A stretch of DNA of 64,000 nt from Intestinibacter bartlettii (GCA_025148965.1 CP102273.1:806001-870000); one strand, 5' to 3'; counted from the stretch's first letter, positions 35,433 through 45,004 are shown. Numbers and translations: made by a program. Notes: generated by a model from the letters alone, not told the origin.

Positions 35433-36236
35433 ATGGACAATTCAAGATTTATTAAGATGATAAATATAAATCCGGCTCTTATAGAAAATATAGAAAATCC
35501 AACAGATGAGATGAAACTATTAGCCATTAAAAAAAATGGGTTAATGATTAGATATATAGAAAATCCAACAAAAGAAATGCAAGAGATAGCAGTTAGAAAA
35601 AATGCAAAAGCAATTGAATACATAGAAAATCCGAGTGAAGATATAATGTGTGAGGTGGTAAAAAATAGTTGGAGTGCTTTAGATTATATAAAAGATCCAA
35701 CAGATAAGGTAATAAAAAAGGCGATTGAAAATTCTGGTTGGGCTATACAATATGTAAAAAATCCAAGTGAAGAGTTACAGTTAATGGCGATTAAAAAAAA
35801 TTATGATGCAATAAAATATATCGAAAATCCATCAGAAAAAATTCAGTTGGAAGCTATTAATATAAATTATGATGCGCTTAGATATATAAAAAATCCAACT
35901 TTAAATGTAGAAATTGAGGCGATAAAAAAAGACGAGCGTGCTATAAATTTTATAGATGATATAAATGATGAAAAGCTTATGGAATTTTTAAAACAAAATA
36001 TATTAGTTGTGAAATATATTTATAAAAAAATTAGTATTGATAATATAAAAAATGCAATAAAAGAAGCTATATCTAAAGAAGATATTGATGAAAAATATAT
36101 AAGAGATTTTTTAAATTGCAGCATAATAGACAGAAATAGCAAAGAAATAAATTTAGATAAAATTATGTTTATATATAAATATGGAAGCAAAAAAGCAAAA
36201 CAAATAGCAATTGATGAAAAGTTAAAGATGATGTAA
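35433..36236 (+). CDS. Tandem 22-residue repeat protein (DUF4116-like) at the head of the MoxR/VWA operon
   Basis: This 267-residue protein consists of seven consecutive 22-residue repeats (residues 22-175) plus a weaker eighth, then a unique C-terminal region. Each unit starts N-P-(S/T)-x-E and continues with A-I-K-K-N-x2-A-I-x-Y-I-E, which resembles DUF4116-type alpha repeats and suggests a solenoid for protein binding. GGAGG before 35433 sets the start; the open frame extends 15 codons upstream without a site. It is followed after 94 bases, with no terminator, by the MoxR gene. Function unknown; substrate or adaptor of the ATPase pair is an inference. Confidence 0.8.
   Translation: MDNSRFIKMININPALIENIENPTDEMKLLAIKKNGLMIRYIENPTKEMQEIAVRKNAKAIEYIENPSEDIMCEVVKNSWSALDYIKDPTDKVIKKAIENSGWAIQYVKNPSEELQLMAIKKNYDAIKYIENPSEKIQLEAININYDALRYIKNPTLNVEIEAIKKDERAINFIDDINDEKLMEFLKQNILVVKYIYKKISIDNIKNAIKEAISKEDIDEKYIRDFLNCSIIDRNSKEINLDKIMFIYKYGSKKAKQIAIDEKLKMM
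35496..35957 (+). repeat. Seven in-frame 66-bp coding repeats
   Basis: Units of exactly 66 bases encode the 22-residue motif without insertions. Protein-level similarity is clear while DNA-level identity is only moderate, so the array is old rather than recently expanded. Confidence 0.8.
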
Positions 36237-36330
36237 ATTGCGTTAAATACAAATTATAAAGATAGAAAAATAATATAAATAGATTAAAGTTTGAAATAGA
36301 TTATAAATAAATTAGTTTAGGAGAAATATC

Positions 36331-37467
36331 ATGAATTTTTTAGATACATTTAGAAGTATTGAGTTAATATTAGCTACTGGAGAAGTACCATTAGTAGTAG
36401 GTGAAAGTGGAATCGGTAAGACGGCTTTGGCAAATAAAGTTGCAAGAGACAATGGATGGAAGTTAGTTGTAATAGATGGAAACCTGTTAAAAGAAGGAGA
36501 AATCGGAGGACTTCCAACAGTTGAATCTTATATAGCTATGGATACTGCAGGGCATAAAATAGAAAAGAAGACGACTGTTTATGCAGTTCACACGAAGCTT
36601 AGAGAAATAGACATGGAAATTGAAAAAGGAAACAATGTACTTTTATTTATAGATGAGTTAAACCGTTGTGAACATGCTGTTCAGCAAGAACTTATGAACC
36701 TTATATTAAATAGAGAAATCAACGGATATAAGTTAAACAAAGATGTAAAAATATTAGCTGCGATGAACCCATCTAATGAATATGGGGCAGAGCTTGATTA
36801 TCAAGTTGTCGACATGGACCCAGCGCAAGAAAACAGATTTGTGTGGCTTAACATGGAATCAGATCACAACGAATGGATAAAATGGGCGATGAATAATGGG
36901 ATAGAGCAAAAAGTAGTTGAATTTATCTCTACTTTCCCAGAGTATTTACACAAAGTAAACGATGGAGATATAAATGCGACACCAAGAAGTTTCGAGAGAA
37001 TTTCTAAAAGTTATGCAGTTTATAAAGAAAAACAAGATTCTATACCTAAATCAGTATTTTTAAATGTTGTTAAAGGAAATGTTGGAAGTGTTATAGCACA
37101 AGAATTTGTGAGTTTTATAAATTCTGATGCAAAACCTATAATAAGCTACAATGATGTGTTTAGTGGTGAAGAATTAAGTGAAAAAGTTATAGAGCAAACA
37201 AAAAATGAAAATCACACTAGACTTTATATCAGTGCGATGAATATATTAAGATGTTTAGAATCTGACATACAAAGCGATAAATTAAATTCACTAGGATTTA
37301 ATTATATAGCTAGATTAGTAGAGTTTTTAAAACTATATCCAGTTGATTTAATGATTGGAATTATGAAGGATATTAAAAATAGTTATGAAGATATATACAA
37401 AATAGCTATCGAAAATGAGGAATTTGTAGATTTATATTTTCAATCTTATAGCTTAATAAGGGGATAA
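36331..37467 (+). CDS. MoxR-type AAA+ ATPase
   Basis: This 378-residue AAA+ ATPase has Walker A GESGIGKT near residue 30, Walker B LLFIDELNR near residue 112, and sensor-1 ILAAMNPSNEYG. MoxR proteins act as chaperone-like remodellers with VWA-domain partners, and such a partner is encoded three bases downstream. After about residue 210 a helical lid with ATPRSFERISK follows. GGAGAAA precedes the ATG. The operon ends after the VWA gene. Confidence 0.9.
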   Translation: MNFLDTFRSIELILATGEVPLVVGESGIGKTALANKVARDNGWKLVVIDGNLLKEGEIGGLPTVESYIAMDTAGHKIEKKTTVYAVHTKLREIDMEIEKGNNVLLFIDELNRCEHAVQQELMNLILNREINGYKLNKDVKILAAMNPSNEYGAELDYQVVDMDPAQENRFVWLNMESDHNEWIKWAMNNGIEQKVVEFISTFPEYLHKVNDGDINATPRSFERISKSYAVYKEKQDSIPKSVFLNVVKGNVGSVIAQEFVSFINSDAKPIISYNDVFSGEELSEKVIEQTKNENHTRLYISAMNILRCLESDIQSDKLNSLGFNYIARLVEFLKLYPVDLMIGIMKDIKNSYEDIYKIAIENEEFVDLYFQSYSLIRG

Positions 37468-37470
37468 TAA

Positions 37471-38937
37471 ATGGAAACTTATTTTAATAAACAGAAAGAC
37501 GAACTTTACAATAAGGCTATCGAACTTGTTGAAAATGCTACACAAGTTAGGGTTGAAAGTGAAGATAAGGATATTGAAATAGAAGTTACAGATGATTTCA
37601 AAAGAGATTTCTTTTCGCTTATAGATAAGGTCAATTTTAATCTAATGGAAGATGAAGAAAACTTCTATGGCTACTTTTTATTCCAAATGAATAGAGATAT
37701 AAAATTTGATATGAGTAGCCCAAGTGGAGTAAATTTCAAAGGAGCGAAGTATGTAATATATTTTAACCCGCTTTTATTTTTAAAGCTAGATATTAAGCAA
37801 ATGGAGACTACAATAAAACATGAAATACTGCATGTGATTTCACTTCATTTAGTCAGAGCAAAAGAATTAAAAGATACTGGTAAATACAGTACTTTGGCGA
37901 TAAATTTAGCGATGGATGTAGTTGTAAACCAATATTTAAATTATCTTCCACCATATTCGGCGACTTTAGAATGGGTAAATGTAAATTACAATCTCAAGCT
38001 TGAGCCTTATCAGACTTTTGAATATTATTTAAAAAAAATACAGATAGAGCTTGATTTGCAAGAAGAAAACGAAGACGGAGAAGAACACGATACAAATATA
38101 TCAGATGAAGAAGATTTACAAAATAATGAACAAGAAAATATGAATTTTAAAGATGAGTATAATCAAGAGATGACTCACGCCCTTTGGGAAGAGTCAGACG
38201 ATATAGACGAAAAAACAATGTCGGAGTTTACACAAAAATTTGTATCTCTTGCTCAAAAAGGTAAAAATCCAGATTATTTAGAAGGTCTTATATCAAGTTT
38301 AAAAAGTAAAAATGGAGAGCTGCCATGGAACTTATATCTTAAAAAGATAATGGGAACAATAGAAGCGAATAAGAAAAAGACTATCACAAGAAGAAGTAGA
38401 AGACAACCAAACAGGCTAGATTTAAGAGGGGAACTTAGAAACCATAAAGCCGAAATTGCAGTAGCGATCGACATAAGTGGAAGTATAAGTGATGAAGAAT
38501 TTAAACAAGCAATTAAAGAAGTTTTATCAATAGTCAAAAACCATAACCACGAAATAACTATTATAGAATGTGATAGAGAAATAAAAAGAGCGTATAAAGT
38601 CAAAAAACTAAAAGACGTTCAAGATAGAATTTCAACTGGTGGAGGAACTGAGTTCAGCCCAGTTTTTGAATATTTAAACAACAATAAACTCAAAAAATAC
38701 AATATGTTGATTTACTTCACAGATGGCAAAGGCGAGACTGAACTAAAAGTAAAACCAAAAGGATATAAAGTTCTTTGGGTTATTTCAGGCAAAGGAGATA
38801 AAATATCGCTTAAAAATCCATATGGAGCAGTCAAAAAACTTAGCAAAGTCGAAGAAAAAAATAAAGGAAATATGCTGGATTTAAAAGATGTTATGTACGA
38901 CGGTTATTCTATGAATAATCAACAGCCTATTTTATAG
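37471..38937 (+). CDS. VWA-like protein with putative metallopeptidase N-terminal domain (DUF2201-like)
   Basis: This 488-residue protein has an N-terminal putative metallopeptidase domain with H117-E-I-L-H121 (HExxH), an acidic linker at about residues 195-230, and a C-terminal VWA-like domain with the MIDAS motif D334-I-S-G-S and a second metal-site loop in GGTEFSPVF and YFTDGKG. The order matches DUF2201-type partners of MoxR ATPases. Together they may recognise and remodel or cleave a target protein (inference). GGGG precedes the ATG. A strong terminator follows. Confidence 0.9.
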   Translation: METYFNKQKDELYNKAIELVENATQVRVESEDKDIEIEVTDDFKRDFFSLIDKVNFNLMEDEENFYGYFLFQMNRDIKFDMSSPSGVNFKGAKYVIYFNPLLFLKLDIKQMETTIKHEILHVISLHLVRAKELKDTGKYSTLAINLAMDVVVNQYLNYLPPYSATLEWVNVNYNLKLEPYQTFEYYLKKIQIELDLQEENEDGEEHDTNISDEEDLQNNEQENMNFKDEYNQEMTHALWEESDDIDEKTMSEFTQKFVSLAQKGKNPDYLEGLISSLKSKNGELPWNLYLKKIMGTIEANKKKTITRRSRRQPNRLDLRGELRNHKAEIAVAIDISGSISDEEFKQAIKEVLSIVKNHNHEITIIECDREIKRAYKVKKLKDVQDRISTGGGTEFSPVFEYLNNNKLKKYNMLIYFTDGKGETELKVKPKGYKVLWVISGKGDKISLKNPYGAVKKLSKVEEKNKGNMLDLKDVMYDGYSMNNQQPIL

Positions 38938-38944
38938 AACTTAT

Positions 38945-38977
38945 AAAAAACTATGTGATAATTTCACATAGTTTTTT
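38945..38977 (+). terminator. Terminator of the repeat/MoxR/VWA operon
   Basis: Perfect stem AAAAACTATGTGA / TCACATAGTTTTT with T tract. Confidence 0.88.
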
Positions 38978-39026
38978 ATTTTGCACAAATACTAAATATA
39001 ATAAAAAAATGATTAATGGAGACAAA

Positions 39027-39998
39027 ATGAATAATGCAGAACTAATAATAACACTTACATTAATAAAAGGATTGGGGCGAAAAACTATAAATAAAATAAT
39101 AAGACAAGGTGTATTAAATAGTTTAGAAACTATTGAAACGATAGACTATTTAAATAATATAAATTTAAAAATAAAAGGAATTATAACTAAAGATGAATTA
39201 AAATATGCAAATGAAGTTGCAAAAAGAACAATAGAAATTTGTGATAGAGAAGATATAAAAATATCGACTTTATTAGACGAAGATTTTCCCCAAAAACTAA
39301 AAAATATAGATGATAATCCAGTAATTATATACTCTAAAGGAGATTATAATAATTTAAATGATAAGGGAGTAGCTATTATCGGTAGCAGAAATCCAAGTTT
39401 GCATGGTGTGAATGTTTCTTATAAAATTTCATCTATACTATCACAAAAAAACTATACTATAGTTAGTGGACTTGCGAATGGATGTGACACTTTTGCCCAT
39501 TTAGGATCATTAGATACTTATGGTAAGACAATTGCAGTTATGCCTTGTGGATTAGATATGGTTTATCCAAATAATAACTGTGATTTATTTAAACGAATAA
39601 TAAATAATAACGGTTGTGTTATAAGTGAGTATCCACCAAGTCAAGCTGTATCAAAATACAGATTAATCGAAAGGGACAGGTTACAAAGTGCTCTTAGTGA
39701 AGGCATAATTGTAATTGAAACAACTGAAAATGGTGGAAGCTTACATACTGTAAATTATGCATTTGATCAAAATAAGATTGTATCTTGTTATAAACATAAT
39801 AAAAATTATTCAAATCTAAAGACAGTAAAGGGAAATATAAAATTACTGCAAAATGACGAAGTTATACCGATTTATGATACAAAATCACTAAATGAATTTT
39901 TAAAAAAAGTAGATAATTTTTATAAATATCAAAATACAAATCAAAAGCTACAAATATATGAAAATACTCAACAAATTAAATTTAAATTTCTAAATTAA
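39027..39998 (+). CDS. DprA-family protein (accessory paralogue)
   Basis: This 323-residue protein has a helix-hairpin-helix-like start (TLIKGLGRKTINKII) and a DprA Rossmann core: VAIIGSRNPSLHG, IVSGLANGCDTFAH, AVMPCGLDMVYP, SEYPPS, and RDRLQSALSEG in place of the usual RNRIIAGLS. It lacks the C-terminal winged helix of housekeeping DprA. DprA binds single-stranded DNA and loads RecA in transformation; diverged paralogues also occur in defence loci. Position next to the MoxR/VWA operon is suggestive. A GGAG site before 39027 sets the start; the open frame begins 24 codons upstream. Confidence 0.85.
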   Translation: MNNAELIITLTLIKGLGRKTINKIIRQGVLNSLETIETIDYLNNINLKIKGIITKDELKYANEVAKRTIEICDREDIKISTLLDEDFPQKLKNIDDNPVIIYSKGDYNNLNDKGVAIIGSRNPSLHGVNVSYKISSILSQKNYTIVSGLANGCDTFAHLGSLDTYGKTIAVMPCGLDMVYPNNNCDLFKRIINNNGCVISEYPPSQAVSKYRLIERDRLQSALSEGIIVIETTENGGSLHTVNYAFDQNKIVSCYKHNKNYSNLKTVKGNIKLLQNDEVIPIYDTKSLNEFLKKVDNFYKYQNTNQKLQIYENTQQIKFKFLN

Positions 39999-40164
39999 AA
40001 TAAACAGACTATTAATATTTAAATAAGTAAAAACTTTTCAATTTATGAAAAGCTCTCAATTTTATTATATATTTTATGTTAAAAATGATTTATTCCAAAA
40101 TTTGAAGTATATATAACCATACTATTTGTAAATAATATAACTAGAATACTTTATTCTAAATAAA

Positions 40165-40200
40165 TACAGTTATTTAAATCGCTTGCCTTAAATAACTGTA
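40165..40200 (+). promoter_or_regulatory. Perfect 13-bp hairpin just before the Cys-rich gene
   Basis: TACAGTTATTTAA (40165-40177) and TTAAATAACTGTA (40188-40200) form a perfect stem ending about 10 bases before the ribosome site of the next gene. There is no T tract, so it is probably a 5' leader structure or operator, not a terminator. Confidence 0.6.
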
Positions 40201-40221
40201 GCCGGTATAAGGAGGGCTATT

Positions 40222-40419
40222 ATGCATAATAAAAAATGTAGCAATAACTGTCAAGGATGTCAATGTCATAAGGGGAAAGATCCAAAAGTAAAACGCCATG
40301 AACATGAAGATTTTGAAAAAAAATCTGAAATGAACAATAGCTGGATTTCAGCTATGAAACAAGATCCATCTACAGACGAGCAATCTCATGTACAATTAAA
40401 CTACAGACAATATAAGTAA
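40222..40419 (+). CDS. Small Cys-rich protein of unknown function
   Basis: This 65-residue protein has a cluster C6-x3-C10-x2-C13-x-C15-H16 followed by a charged His/Lys/Glu-rich region and a polar tail. The spacing could bind zinc, copper or an FeS cluster. AGGAGGG precedes the ATG and a strong terminator follows, so it is a real monocistronic gene. I do not recognise the family. Confidence 0.75.
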   Translation: MHNKKCSNNCQGCQCHKGKDPKVKRHEHEDFEKKSEMNNSWISAMKQDPSTDEQSHVQLNYRQYK

Positions 40420-40474
40420 AATAGCCAACTTTGCACCAAATTTACTATAATAATCAATTAAATTTTACTCAGAA

Positions 40475-40507
40475 AAAATGCCAAATTCATCTATTTGGCA
40501 TTTTTTT
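40475..40507 (+). terminator. Terminator of the Cys-rich gene
   Basis: Perfect stem AAAATGCCAAAT / ATTTGGCATTTT with T run. Confidence 0.9.
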
Positions 40508-40652
40508 GTATGATAAAAGATGAATGTTAAAATTTTATATGCAATGTTAGAAAAATGTTAAACATATCAACAGTAAAAAAATATCTGCTAGTATATATAA
40601 TAAGATATATTACTTTGTAATATTTCTAATAAAAATTGAAAGGGGAATAAAA

Positions 40653-43427
40653 ATGGAAGCAAAAAGTCACTCGAAAAGTAAAAAAACTATAGGGGATGAA
40701 CCTCCATCGCTCCAGAAAACTAAGGAGTATGAAAATAAAATAAAAATTGATGATTCCAATTGGTACAAGATAAGTACAACAGAAACGTTAAAAAGGCTTG
40801 ACTCTAATAAAGAATTGGGATTAAAAGAAGAAGACATATCTTTAAGACATAGCAAATACGGGAAAAATAATTTAACTGAAACTAAAAAGCAAAGCAAATT
40901 AGTTAGGTTTTTAAAACAATTCAACAACAGTGTAATCTATATTTTATTAGTAGCAGGGGTACTAACTTTATCAATGCATCATATTTCAGATACAATCGTA
41001 ATAGGAATAGTAGTTCTTGTAAATGCTTTAATCGGTTATATTCAAGAAAATAAGGCTGAAAATGAAATCTCAAAAATTAAGCAGATGCTAGTTATAAGGA
41101 CAACAGTCATAAGAAATGGCGAGAGATTTGATATTGAGGCAAGTGAATTGGTTCCTGGAGACATCGTATATTTAGAAGCTGGAGATAATGTACCAGCAGA
41201 TATTAGAATTTTGGAAGCGAATAATTTGAAAATCCAAGAGTCAGTTTTAACAGGTGAGGCAGATTCAGTTGAAAAAGATGAAAAGACTCTTATTGGAAAA
41301 GTTGCAACATCTGATCAGACTAATATGGCATTTGCATCTACAAGTGTTACAAATGGAGATATGATTGGGGTTGTGGTTGCGACTGGAGATTATACTGAAA
41401 TAGGCAAAATAAATCAAAGCATAAATAATGTAAAACAGCAAAAAACACCTCTAATAATTTCAATAAATAATTTAGGAAAATATATATCATATGCAATAGT
41501 TCTGACTGCGATTTTATTATTTGCATTTGGAGTTTTATTTGACATATATGAAATTCCTGTTCTTTTATTATCAGTTGTAACTATGGTTGTCGGTTCAATT
41601 CCAGAAGGACTGCCAGCTATAACATCTGTAATACTTGCAATAGGTGTTCAAAATATGGCAAAGAAAAATTCTATAGTAAAAAATCTCCCATCAGTAGAAA
41701 CTTTAGGTTCAGTAAATATCATAGGTACAGATAAAACAGGAACTCTAACTAAAAATGAAATGACAATCAAAGATATAATAACAGAAAATGATAGATATAT
41801 AGTAACTGGAGATGGATACTCACCAGATGGAGAAATCAAAAAGGTGGAAGGTAGAGAAGATTTATTAAATAATAAATCTAATAGAAAACTATATATTGAA
41901 GGTGACTTAAAAAAATTAATATTAATAGGTGCATTGGCAAATGATGCAACTTTAAATCAAGAAAATGGAAAGTGGAGTATAAATGGTGAGCCAACAGATG
42001 GCTGCTTTTTAACACTTTGTAAAAAAGCAGATTTAGATACATCTGATTTTGTTGAAATTGACAAGATACCTTTTGATTCTGACTTTAAATATATGGCAAA
42101 AATAGTTGATTTAGACGAAAGTAGATATTTAGTTGTAAAAGGTGCACCAGACAGCTTGATGGATATAATTTTAAATTCCAACAGTGAATTTAATCAGATA
42201 TATTGGAAAAAGAAAATGACATGGTTGGCAAAACAAGGCAAACGTGTTGTAGCAGTTGCTTATAAAAAAATATCTAAAGACATAAATGAAATTGAGCATA
42301 ATTTATTAGAAAAAGACTTACAATTAGTAGGTTTAGTTGGGATTATGGATCCACCAAAGGAAGAAGTTATCGATGCGATTTTACAGGCTCGAAATGCAGG
42401 TGTAAAAATTAAGATGATAACAGGTGACCACCCAGAGACAGCAGCAGAAATAGCAAGAAGAATTCAATTATCCGATGATAATAATGTTATAACAGGGCCA
42501 CAACTAGACAAATTGACAGATGACGAGTTAAAATTTGTAATCCAAGATTACGATATATTTGCAAGGGCGACACCAGAGAATAAACTTCGAATAGTAAAAG
42601 CATATCAAGCTAACAACTTAGTTACAGCGATGACTGGTGATGGGGTTAACGATGCTCCTGCATTAAAACAAGCAGATATAGGTATTTCAATGGGAATTAA
42701 GGGAACAGATGTGGCTAAAGAATCATCAGATATGGTACTTGCAGATGATAATTTCTCGACAGTAGTAGATGCAATTAAAGAAGGACGACGAGTATATGAC
42801 AATATCAAAAAGACTATAAAATTCTTGTTGCCAACGAGTATAGCAGAAGGTTTGATTGTTTTAATAAGTATAATCTTAAACAATCCGTTGCCTTTAGAGC
42901 CTGTTCAACTTCTGTGGATAAACATGGTATCAGCAGTAACTATATCATTTGCATTTGTGTTTGAACCAGCTGAAAGTAATATAATGAGCAAAAATCCTCG
43001 TCATAAAAATGAAAACATAATAAAAAAACAAGATACAGTTAGAATTTTATATGTGGCGATGTTAATAGCAAGTTTAGGTTTAGGTGTAAATCAACATTTA
43101 TTATCAGTGGGAGTTAATCACAATATAGCGAGCACAGTGACACTTAATATAATTGTATTTTGTAAAATATTTTATTTGTTCAATATAAGAAATGATAGCA
43201 GTGCTATTTCAAAAAATTTCTTTACAAACAAAATAGCTTTTTTAGTTGTGGGAATACTTATAGCTTTACAAATGTCCATAACTTATATTCCACAAATGCA
43301 TAGCATATTTAGAACGACATCAGTTGAAATGCAAAACTGGCTATATCCTCTATATTGTGGATTTATAGTATTCTCAATTGTGGAAATCGAAAAGATTTTG
43401 AGTTTTAAATTAAGAAAGATTAGATAG
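40653..43427 (+). CDS. P2-type cation-transporting ATPase
   Basis: This 924-residue pump has an N-terminal cation-ATPase domain, the actuator TGE in VLTGEADSVEKD, the phosphorylated Asp360 (DKTGTLTKNE), the hinge TGDGVNDAPALKQADIGISM, and about ten membrane helices. M4 has the SERCA-like IPEGLPA and M5 keeps the Glu (SIAEGL). In M6, where Ca2+ pumps have Asp in the NLVTDGLPA segment, this protein has NMVSAVTISF with Ala. It therefore resembles the cyanobacterial/archaeal Pma1-like branch, and the ion is uncertain. The first 30 residues are an added charged tail. AAGGGG precedes the ATG. Confidence 0.9.
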   Translation: MEAKSHSKSKKTIGDEPPSLQKTKEYENKIKIDDSNWYKISTTETLKRLDSNKELGLKEEDISLRHSKYGKNNLTETKKQSKLVRFLKQFNNSVIYILLVAGVLTLSMHHISDTIVIGIVVLVNALIGYIQENKAENEISKIKQMLVIRTTVIRNGERFDIEASELVPGDIVYLEAGDNVPADIRILEANNLKIQESVLTGEADSVEKDEKTLIGKVATSDQTNMAFASTSVTNGDMIGVVVATGDYTEIGKINQSINNVKQQKTPLIISINNLGKYISYAIVLTAILLFAFGVLFDIYEIPVLLLSVVTMVVGSIPEGLPAITSVILAIGVQNMAKKNSIVKNLPSVETLGSVNIIGTDKTGTLTKNEMTIKDIITENDRYIVTGDGYSPDGEIKKVEGREDLLNNKSNRKLYIEGDLKKLILIGALANDATLNQENGKWSINGEPTDGCFLTLCKKADLDTSDFVEIDKIPFDSDFKYMAKIVDLDESRYLVVKGAPDSLMDIILNSNSEFNQIYWKKKMTWLAKQGKRVVAVAYKKISKDINEIEHNLLEKDLQLVGLVGIMDPPKEEVIDAILQARNAGVKIKMITGDHPETAAEIARRIQLSDDNNVITGPQLDKLTDDELKFVIQDYDIFARATPENKLRIVKAYQANNLVTAMTGDGVNDAPALKQADIGISMGIKGTDVAKESSDMVLADDNFSTVVDAIKEGRRVYDNIKKTIKFLLPTSIAEGLIVLISIILNNPLPLEPVQLLWINMVSAVTISFAFVFEPAESNIMSKNPRHKNENIIKKQDTVRILYVAMLIASLGLGVNQHLLSVGVNHNIASTVTLNIIVFCKIFYLFNIRNDSSAISKNFFTNKIAFLVVGILIALQMSITYIPQMHSIFRTTSVEMQNWLYPLYCGFIVFSIVEIEKILSFKLRKIR

Positions 43428-43489
43428 ATTTTGTAATCTTTAAATTTTAATTTACAATACTTAAATTAAAAATTTATATACATTACAAC

Positions 43490-43523
43490 AAAAAACTATG
43501 TAGGATAACTACATAGTTTTTTT
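43490..43523 (+). terminator. Terminator of the P-type ATPase gene
   Basis: Perfect stem AAAACTATGTAG / CTACATAGTTTT with T7. Confidence 0.9.
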
Positions 43524-43617
43524 ATTTTCTATAATAAGATATAATATATAGAAGTGTAAAAATTGATATTTTCAAGATTAATATATAATAAGAAAAAAAT
43601 TAAAGAGAGGTGATATT

Positions 43618-44991
43618 TTGCAAGGAATACTTAAAATTAAAGATGAAGACAAATTATTTTACAAAACTTTAGTTATGCTATGTATTCCAATCATAATTCA
43701 AAACTTAATATCAACTTTAGTAAATATGGTTGATACAGTAATGGTTGGAAGTTTAGGAGAAGTATCTGTAGCATCAATAGGGATAGCAAACCAATATTTC
43801 TTTTTATTTAATATGGCATTATCAGGAATTATAGGTGGAGCTGGGATTTTTATGGCTCAGTTTTATGGAAAGGGAGATAAGGACAGTATAAAGAAAATTA
43901 CAGGGCTTAGTGTTATAGCAGCATTAATTTTAGGATTATTATTCTTTATGCTAGCAGTATTTTTCCCAAATGTAATAATTCACTTTTTCTCTCACGATCC
44001 ATTAGTTGTGAAAGAAGCGAGATCATACTTTTTAGTTATAGGATTTTGTTATCCAATTATGGCAATTAGTTATATTTTTAGTATGGGGTCTAGAAGTGTT
44101 AGAAATCCTCGTTTAGGGATGGTATGTAGCTCTATATCTCTTGTTATAAATATAATTTTAAATTATGTTTTCATATTTGGTCATTTTGGTGCGCCAGCAT
44201 TAGGTGTAAAAGGTGCTGCTGTTGCAACAGTTGTAGCTAGAATAGTTGAGTTTATATTATTAATATCATATGTATACTTTATAAAAGAAGATTATGAACT
44301 TAGATTTGGAATTAAGGACATAAAGGGAATTACAAAAGAGCTTGCAACAACTGTAATTAAGAAAAGTACGCCAGTATTTTTAAATGATACAATTTGGGCA
44401 TTTGGTAGTGTACTTTATTCAGTTGCTTATGCGACAGCTGGTACATCAGCTATAGCAGCGAGTCAAATTGCAAGTACAACAGGAAACTTCTTTATAATGA
44501 CTGCTGTCTGTATAGCGATTGGTTCATCAATAATGATGGGCAACGAACTAGGTGCAAATAATATAGATACAGCAGTAAGATATTCTAAAAAATTCTCTGT
44601 ACTTGTTACTATAGCAGGACTTATTTTTGGAATACTATTAATAAGTGCAACGCCATTATTATTAAAAATGTTCAGCGTATCAGACAGTTTAGCTCCAGAC
44701 ATCATAAAAATATTTAAGATAATGGGAGTTTTAATGGCGCTTAGAACATTCAACACATTTATAGTAATAGGTGTTATGAGAAGTGGTGGAGATACTAAAT
44801 ACTCATTATTCCTAGAAATGGGATGTATGTGGTTAGTTTCACTTCCAATAACATTCTTCGCAGCTTACAAAGGAGTGCCAATTTATATTTTAGTTGCACT
44901 TACTTATACTGAAGAAGTTGCAAAATTCATATTCGGAGTACCGAGAGCACTTTCTAAAAAGTGGGCTAGAAATATAGTAGATGAAATATAA
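43618..44991 (+). CDS. MATE-family efflux transporter
   Basis: This 457-residue exporter has twelve predicted helices in two halves and the MATE blocks NMVDTVMVGSLGEVSVASI at the N-terminus, GIIGGAGIFMAQFYGKGD, GSRSVRNPRLGM, AASQIASTTGNFFIM and GVMRSGGDTKYSLFLEMG. It uses an ion gradient to expel cationic drugs or metabolites. The start is TTG, chosen because GAGAGGTGA lies directly before it and the protein begins at the usual place; no better ATG is present. Confidence 0.9.
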   Translation: MQGILKIKDEDKLFYKTLVMLCIPIIIQNLISTLVNMVDTVMVGSLGEVSVASIGIANQYFFLFNMALSGIIGGAGIFMAQFYGKGDKDSIKKITGLSVIAALILGLLFFMLAVFFPNVIIHFFSHDPLVVKEARSYFLVIGFCYPIMAISYIFSMGSRSVRNPRLGMVCSSISLVINIILNYVFIFGHFGAPALGVKGAAVATVVARIVEFILLISYVYFIKEDYELRFGIKDIKGITKELATTVIKKSTPVFLNDTIWAFGSVLYSVAYATAGTSAIAASQIASTTGNFFIMTAVCIAIGSSIMMGNELGANNIDTAVRYSKKFSVLVTIAGLIFGILLISATPLLLKMFSVSDSLAPDIIKIFKIMGVLMALRTFNTFIVIGVMRSGGDTKYSLFLEMGCMWLVSLPITFFAAYKGVPIYILVALTYTEEVAKFIFGVPRALSKKWARNIVDEI

Positions 44992-45004
44992 TATTATAAT
45001 CAAC

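Noticed and set aside
35496-35957. A CRISPR array because of regular 66-bp spacing
   Set aside because: The units are coding repeats with similar protein but only moderately similar DNA, without identical repeats and unique spacers.
40028-40055. A terminator after the DprA paralogue
   Set aside because: CTTTTCA / TGAAAAG is only seven pairs and no T tract follows, so it is too weak to call.
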